From Micromonospora aurantiaca ATCC 27029 (GTDB lineage: Bacteria; Actinomycetota; Actinomycetes; Mycobacteriales; Micromonosporaceae), in contig NC_014391.1 of the NCBI RefSeq assembly GCF_000145235.1, positions 1,364,001-1,428,000 on the forward strand: a stretch of DNA of 64,000 nucleotides, given 5' to 3'. The notes under the pieces are model-generated. The model was not told the DNA's origin. It saw only the letters and a list, made by a program, of their open reading frames with translations, and did no database searches. The position numbers and the translations under genes are program-made. Shown here one piece after another: positions 59,996 to 64,000 of the stretch (its first letter is position 1; the number at the start of each line of letters is the position of its first letter).

Positions 59996-60612
59996 GTCGG
60001 GAACGCGCCACGGCGCTCCTGGTGGACTTCGACGGCGTGCTGCGCCGCTGGGATCCGGCGGTGGCCGCCGGTGTCGAGCGGGAGTACGGGCTGCCCGAGG
60101 GCGTCCTCGGTGAGATCGCGATGTCCTGGGGGCTGCTCCAGCCGGTGCTCACCGGCCAGGTCAGCCACGCGAAGTGGATGGCGAGCGTGGCCGACGCGCT
60201 GACCCCGACGATCGGCGACCCGGAGCGGGCCCGGGCGGCGGTGGACCAGTGGCAGAGCTACCGCGGCGAGGTCGACCCGGACGTGCTGGCGTTCGTCCGC
60301 GAGGTGCGGGCCGCCGGCGTACGGGTGGGGCTGGGCACCAACGCGACCGACCTGCTCGACGCCGACCTGGCCGCGCTGGGCCTGACCGGGGAGCTGGACG
60401 TGATCGTCAACTCCTCGGTCGTCGGGGTGCACAAGCCGGCGAAGGAGTACTTCCAGGCCGCCTGCGAGGCGCTGGAGACGCCGCCGGGGCGGGTGCTGTT
60501 CGTCGACGACGAGGACCGCGCGGTGGCCGGCGCCCGGGTGGCTGGTCTGTCCGCGCACCGCTGGAGCGGCCCGGCCGACCTGCGGTACCTGCGGGCGGCG
60601 CTGGCGTACTGA
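59992..60612 (+). CDS. HAD-superfamily hydrolase
   Basis: A 206-residue HAD phosphatase with a small helical cap. Motif I is LVDFDGVLRRWD, motif II GLGTNATD (Thr/Asn), the motif III Lys lies in VGVHKPAKEYF, and motif IV is LFVDDEDRAV. Substrate is unknown. The GTG overlaps the smc stop, so the two genes are co-translated, but a functional link is not evident. Confidence 0.9.
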   Translation: MSRERATALLVDFDGVLRRWDPAVAAGVEREYGLPEGVLGEIAMSWGLLQPVLTGQVSHAKWMASVADALTPTIGDPERARAAVDQWQSYRGEVDPDVLAFVREVRAAGVRVGLGTNATDLLDADLAALGLTGELDVIVNSSVVGVHKPAKEYFQAACEALETPPGRVLFVDDEDRAVAGARVAGLSAHRWSGPADLRYLRAALAY

Positions 60613-60651
60613 GCCGGACGGGCCCCGTGTCCCGCCCGGCTCGTGCGCCGC

Positions 60652-61587
60652 TCACCGCAGGCCCGGCACCTCGGTGACAGTGAACGGCGGGGCGGGCGTG
60701 GTCGCGAAGAGCTGGCTGTCCACCCAGAGCAGTCGGCCGGCGTCGCGCGCCACCGAGGTGGGCGACCGCTGGATGCCGACCGGGCGGGACCGGTCGACCA
60801 CCTGGGCGGTACGTAGTTCCTGGTCGAGCCGGGCCAGGTTCACCAGGAACCGGGTGCCGCCGGCGCCGTCCGGTTCGTTGACCACGCCGTAGAGCCGGTC
60901 CCCCTCCAGCAGCAGGCCGTCCGCGCCCATCCGGCCACCGCTCACCTCGACCTCGGTCACGGACCGGTCGGCGAGGTCGACCCGGAACAGGCGCTCGCCG
61001 CCCTGCTCCGCGACGAGGGCGACCCGGCCTGACGGGTCGACCACGATGCCGTTGAGGAAGACCGGGACGGCCGGGAAGTCGTCCGGACCCACCCAGGGGA
61101 CCAGGGCGCCGACGCGCCCGCCGGTGAGCCCGGCCCGCCACACGGTGCCGGTGGCGGAGTCCGTGACGTAGACGGCGTCTTCGGTGACCGCCAGGTCGTT
61201 GAGGGCCGCGCCGGGTGCGGCGGCGCGGCGGGCCAGCAGGGTGCCGTCCGGCGCGTACACGAAGAGCGTGCCGGTGGTCCAGCCGGCGACGAGGACGCGG
61301 CCCCGGCGGTCCACCCGGACCCCGGCGGCGCTGGTCCGGCCGTCGGCGCCGGGGGCGAGGAACGGGCGCAGCCCGGCCCGGCGGGTGTCGCCCCGGTAGA
61401 CCGCGCCGGTGGCCGAACTCGTGACGTACATCGTGCCGCTGGCGGTTACCGCGAGCCCTTCGGGCAGCACGCCGGGCGCGCGGGAGACGACGTAGGTGTC
61501 GGGATGGACGTCGGTGGGGGCGGGCCGGGGTACGCCGACGGTCACCGCCGTCAGGACCGCGGCGGCCGCCGCGGGGAGTGTCTTCAC
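60652..61587 (-). CDS. Exported SMP-30/NHL-type beta-propeller protein
   Basis: A 311-residue protein with a signal peptide (~1-22) and repeated four-strand blades: LPEGLAVTASGTMYVTSSATGAVYRG, AAGVRVDRRGRVLVAGWTTGTLFVY, ALNDLAVTEDAVYVTDSATGTVWR and LNGIVVDPSGRVALV. The Glu and Asn of LPEG/LNDL resemble SMP-30/gluconolactonase metal ligands, so lactonase activity is possible; a binding propeller is as likely. It is divergent from the winged-helix regulator gene with only 77 bases between starts, so shared regulation is plausible. Confidence 0.85.
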   Translation of the reverse strand: MKTLPAAAAAVLTAVTVGVPRPAPTDVHPDTYVVSRAPGVLPEGLAVTASGTMYVTSSATGAVYRGDTRRAGLRPFLAPGADGRTSAAGVRVDRRGRVLVAGWTTGTLFVYAPDGTLLARRAAAPGAALNDLAVTEDAVYVTDSATGTVWRAGLTGGRVGALVPWVGPDDFPAVPVFLNGIVVDPSGRVALVAEQGGERLFRVDLADRSVTEVEVSGGRMGADGLLLEGDRLYGVVNEPDGAGGTRFLVNLARLDQELRTAQVVDRSRPVGIQRSPTSVARDAGRLLWVDSQLFATTPAPPFTVTEVPGLR

Positions 61588-61626
61588 GCCACGCAGCGTC
61601 CGGCGGCGCCGGCCCGCCCGGGAGCC

Positions 61627-61648
61627 CCTTTCGGCACGGGCCGAAAGG
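61627..61648. promoter_or_regulatory. 8-bp inverted repeat overlapping the regulator promoter, probable operator
   Basis: CCTTTCGG and CCGAAAGG flank a 6-base spacer. It ends 4 bases before a TACCGT -10 box (61653-61658), which itself lies 6 bases before the regulator GTG at 61665. The repeat therefore covers the -35/spacer region, where a repressor would block RNA polymerase. It is also close to the start of the divergent propeller gene. Confidence 0.6.
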
Positions 61649-61664
61649 TGGCTACCGTTCGCCG

Positions 61665-62654
61665 GTGACCACCCTGCGACTCAACGCCGCCGACCTGAGC
61701 CGCACCGTCCTGCGGTCCGAACCGGCGGTGCTGGTCGAGCTGGCGATGGCCGCCCAGCGGCTGGTCCTGGCCGACGTGCCGGAGCACCTCGCCGGGTGGC
61801 GGACCCGGACCCGGGCGGCGTTGCGCCCCGAGATGCGTTCCTACCTGGACCTGTGCCGGACGCCGTACCTGGTGCCGGACCTGGTGACCCCGCCGGTGTT
61901 CGACGGCGGCCTCGACGCCCTGCTGGACCGGGTCGCCGACACCCCGGACGAGGTGCTCGCCGCCGAGCTGGGCCCGCTGGTGGCGTCCGGCGCGCTGCCC
62001 GCCCGGGTGGCGCCGCTGGCCGCCGGGGAGCCCGCCGCCCGGGCCCGGCTGCGGGCCGCGATGCGCGCCTTCCACGGCGTGGCGCTCGCGCCCTACTGGT
62101 CGGAGATCGAGGGCGCGGTACGGGCCGACCGGGCGGTACGCGGCCACACGCTGGCGGCCGGCGGCCTCGACCGGGTGTTGCGCGATCTCAGCCCGTACCT
62201 GGCCTGGGCCGAGACGGGGGAGCACTACGCGCTGTCCTACCGGTGCGCGGTCGCCGACGATGTCGAGGTGGCCGCGGGCGGCCGGGGCCTGACCCTGCTG
62301 CCCTGTCATCTCGCCCCGCAGCCCTACCTGCTGGCGGACCCGGGCGGCCCGCTGGTGCTGGTCTACCCGATCCGGCCGGGGCGGCGTGAGCTGGGGGCCG
62401 GGGCGCCACTGGCCGACCTGCTCGGGCGGACCCGGGCGGCCGTGCTGGCGGCGACCGCCGACGCTCCCGGCACCTCCCAGCTGGCCCGCCGGGTCGGCGT
62501 CTCCGCGGCCACCGCCAGCGAGCACGCGGCGACCCTGCGGGCCGCCGGGTTGATCACCACGCGGCGGGACGGCGCGGGGGTGCGGCACTGCCTCACCCCG
62601 CTGGGCGAGCAGGTGCTGCGGGCGGGCGGCCCGGCAGGGGTCAGGCCCCGGTGA
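61665..62654 (+). CDS. Winged-helix (ArsR-type) transcriptional regulator with large N-terminal domain
   Basis: A 329-residue protein. Residues ~1-235 are a helical/beta domain of the DUF5937 kind (LRLNAADLSRTVL). A C-terminal ArsR-like winged helix follows (~255-325: SQLARRVGVSAATASEHAATLRAAGLITTRRDGAGVRHCLTPLG). Such large ArsR-type regulators are common in actinobacteria; the ligand is unknown. The open frame extends upstream, but the leaderless GTG 61665, 6 bases after TACCGT, is the best start. Probably autoregulated through the inverted repeat. Its end overlaps the convergent DinB-like pseudogene. Confidence 0.85.
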   Translation: MTTLRLNAADLSRTVLRSEPAVLVELAMAAQRLVLADVPEHLAGWRTRTRAALRPEMRSYLDLCRTPYLVPDLVTPPVFDGGLDALLDRVADTPDEVLAAELGPLVASGALPARVAPLAAGEPAARARLRAAMRAFHGVALAPYWSEIEGAVRADRAVRGHTLAAGGLDRVLRDLSPYLAWAETGEHYALSYRCAVADDVEVAAGGRGLTLLPCHLAPQPYLLADPGGPLVLVYPIRPGRRELGAGAPLADLLGRTRAAVLAATADAPGTSQLARRVGVSAATASEHAATLRAAGLITTRRDGAGVRHCLTPLGEQVLRAGGPAGVRPR

Positions 62655-63038
62655 CGCCGTCGATACGCTCGCGGATCAGGTCGGCGTGGCCGTTGTGCCG
62701 GGCGTACTCCTCGATCATGTGCATGTAGACCCAGCGGACGCTCATCGTCCGAGTCTCGGCGGTGCCGTCCCGGCGGGGGCGCCGGAAGGTCTGATCCAGG
62801 GAGAGGGTGGCGGCGGCCTGCCGGGCGGCGGCGACCTCGGCGAGGTAGGTGGCGAAGGTCTGCTCCGGGTCGGCGTCGGCGACCGCGTTCAGGTCGGCGT
62901 CCGGGTCTTCCTGGTCGTCGTAGAGGCCGGGTGCACCAGGGTGTCGCGGTGGTGGTCGAGCCAGCCTTCGAGCATGGTGCGCTCGTCGGCGACGTAGGGC
63001 TCGTGGCGGCGGTCGATCTCGGGTGCGGTCCAGGTCAT
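62641..63038 (-). pseudogene. DinB/DUF664 family gene with internal deletion and frameshift
   Basis: The first ~36 residues, MTWTAPEIDRRHEPYVADER to HHRDTLVHP, are a normal DinB/DUF664 N-terminus. In another frame the sequence then continues GLYDDQEDPDADLNAVAD through MSVRWVYMHMIEEYARHNGHADL, the typical C-terminal half with its metal-binding His, to TGA. The shift occurs near 62928. Homologues I know have about 50 residues (including the KCAGL and SLLGLVRH blocks) between these parts, so an internal segment is missing, not just one base. The intact family are putative mycothiol-dependent enzymes. This copy is almost certainly non-functional unless the deletion is a sequence error. Confidence 0.8.
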
Positions 63039-63048
63039 GGGCGCAGAT

Positions 63049-63102
63049 GTTAAGAGGGGCCCCCTGTACAACGCGAGGCGTTAACAGGGGGCCCTTCCTT
63101 AC
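63049..63102. repeat. Imperfect inverted repeat with GGGGCCCC-type core
   Basis: Arms of ~19 bases (63049-63067 and 63084-63102) share a CCCCCTGT/ACAGGGGG core and GTTAAG/CCTTAC-like ends, with a few mismatches. GTTAA also recurs as a direct repeat at 63080. It lies between the DinB-like remnant and the stress-protein gene. I recall similar GTTAA-GGGGCCC elements as frequent in Micromonospora-type genomes, which needs a genome search to confirm. Confidence 0.65.
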
Positions 63103-63106
63103 ACCC

Positions 63107-63595
63107 TCAGGGGACCACGACGACCGGCCAGCGGCCGGTGCGCACGAGCCGGGTGGCGACCGAGCCGACCAGCTTGTGCCCGGCCTGCTCCGAGGAGCCG
63201 ACCACCACCATGTCGGCCCGGTGCTCGTCGGCGGCCCGGCACAGCTCGGTGTAGGCGTCGCCGCGCCGGCACAGGAACGTCACCGGCAGGTCCAGTTCCT
63301 CGGCCCCGCGCCGGCACTCGGCACGCAGCTCGTCGGCCAGCTCGTCGTGGGTCTGCTGGACCGCCCCGGCCACCACGCCGGAGAGCATCGCGCTGTACGA
63401 GGCCGGCGAGCTGACGAACACCGCCACCAGCGTGGCGCCCTGCCGCCGGGCCAGGCCGGCGGCGTACGCGGCGGCGCGCATCGAGGTGCGGCTGCCGTCC
63501 ACGCCGACGAGCACGACCCGTGGCCCGTCCGTACCCCGTTCGTAGGGGAGCGGCCGGGTCTGCGGGCCGTACCGCTCGCGCTCCGCGGCGTCCAT
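63107..63595 (-). CDS. Universal stress protein (UspA family)
   Basis: A 162-residue Usp with an N-terminal tail of ~25 residues, VVLVGVDGSRTSMRAAAYAAGLA and the ATP-binding end VVVGSSEQAGHKLVGSVATRLVRTGRWPVVVV (G2xG9xG-like). Likely a cytoplasmic ATP-binding dimer induced by stress. It follows the MFS gene after 2 bases and is probably co-transcribed with it. Confidence 0.92.
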   Translation of the reverse strand: MDAAERERYGPQTRPLPYERGTDGPRVVLVGVDGSRTSMRAAAYAAGLARRQGATLVAVFVSSPASYSAMLSGVVAGAVQQTHDELADELRAECRRGAEELDLPVTFLCRRGDAYTELCRAADEHRADMVVVGSSEQAGHKLVGSVATRLVRTGRWPVVVVP

Positions 63596-63597
63596 CG

Positions 63598-64000
63598 TCA
63601 GTCCTTCGTTCCGGCGGGGACCGCCTCGGCCGTCTCCCGCCCGGCGGGGACCGGCTCGGCGTTGGAGCGGCGCAGCGGCACCTCCCGGATGAGGACCACC
63701 GCGACGAGGGCGAGCAGCCCGAACGGGGCGGCGGCCAGGAAGATGTCACCCGCGGCGTGCCCGTACGCGGCCTCGACCACTGTGCGGATCGGGCCGGGGA
63801 GCGTGTGTACGTCCGGCAGACCGCCGCCGCCCGGCCCGGAGGCCGGGATGCCGAGGCGGCTCAGGCCGTCGGCCATGTAGCCGGTGACCCGGTGGCCGAG
63901 CACGGCGCCGAGCGCGCTCACGCCGATCGCGCCGCCGAGGCTGCGGAAGAACGCCACCACCGAGCTGGCCGCGCCGAGCTCGTCCGGGCGGACCGTGTTC
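63598..64000 (-). CDS. MFS drug exporter (DHA2/EmrB-QacA type), C-terminal part, truncated by window edge
   Basis: The frame is open to the window end; the visible ~133 residues read NTVRPDELGAASSVVAFFRSLGGAIG (the conserved loop and helix of 14-TM DHA2 exporters). A long extracytoplasmic loop and a final helix (DIFLAAAPFGLLALVAVVLI) follow, then a Glu/Arg-rich tail. Proton-driven export of drugs or metabolites is the family role. The start and N-terminal helices lie beyond 64000. Paired with the usp gene downstream. Confidence 0.9.
   Translation of the reverse strand, partial: NTVRPDELGAASSVVAFFRSLGGAIGVSALGAVLGHRVTGYMADGLSRLGIPASGPGGGGLPDVHTLPGPIRTVVEAAYGHAAGDIFLAAAPFGLLALVAVVLIREVPLRRSNAEPVPAGRETAEAVPAGTKD

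Overview
The window is very GC-rich DNA from a high-GC actinobacterium. It has many GTG starts, ATGA/GTGA stop-start overlaps and -10 boxes sitting 6-8 bases before leaderless starts. Gene content (NdgR, SepIVA, HupS with a Lys/Ala tail, DUF397/XRE pairs, MutT1-Ppk, CofC of F420 synthesis) points to Actinomycetes. The intergenic repeat elements and general style suggest Micromonosporaceae, most likely Micromonospora or a close relative; that genus call is inference. No phage, insertion sequence, CRISPR array or plasmid origin was found. This is chromosomal backbone with accessory insertions.

Left part (1-17.4 kb). It holds the 3' end of ilvE, a tyrosine phosphatase, a PRC-barrel protein and the ahpC-ahpD peroxide operon. 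Next is cimA (citramalate synthase) behind a peptide attenuator, then a membrane EEP-family protein, a secreted protein and a moxR-DUF58-VWA operon followed by an HtrA-like protease. After these come a small membrane protein, arfB, a GNAT acetyltransferase, a secreted SGNH esterase with a cellulose-binding CBM2 domain, two conserved minus-strand genes and a fumarylacetoacetate-hydrolase-family gene.

RNA and conserved core (17.4-50.7 kb). tRNA-Gln and two identical tRNA-Glu genes precede ndgR, which diverges from leuCD, followed by hupS. The following order is close to that known from mycobacteria: mutT1-ppk (with a PHO box), cofC, plsC-gpsA, ddl, DUF3515, thiL, rpmB, a DAK-domain kinase, recG, rsmD-coaD, sepIVA, DUF177-rpmF-plsX-rnc-fpg. 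Accessory genes are inserted between gpsA and ddl (PLP lyase, PrmC-like methyltransferase, ROK protein, DUF397/XRE pair) and between thiL and rpmB (GNAT, ATP-grasp).

Right part (50.7-64 kb). The usual fpg-smc neighbourhood is split by an MMPL transporter, a GH114-like lipoprotein, a CAP-domain protein and a small coiled-coil gene. After smc and an HAD gene come a secreted beta-propeller protein, a winged-helix regulator with a probable operator in its promoter, a DinB-like gene broken by an internal deletion, a universal stress protein and the 3' end of an MFS exporter.

Functionally the window links branched-chain amino acid synthesis (ilvE, cimA, leuCD, ndgR), phosphate/polyphosphate, phospholipid precursors (plsC, gpsA, plsX, DAK kinase), cofactors (CoA, thiamine, F420), ribosome assembly and rescue, and DNA repair/chromosome structure. 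The most notable non-genic signals are the cimA attenuator, small upstream ORFs abutting ddl and rsmD, several large intergenic inverted repeats (two sharing a C-rich/palindrome/G-rich layout) and a perfect 21-bp palindrome at 53.2 kb. I did not see a clear undescribed multi-gene system; the candidates are these regulatory elements and two unusual protein architectures.
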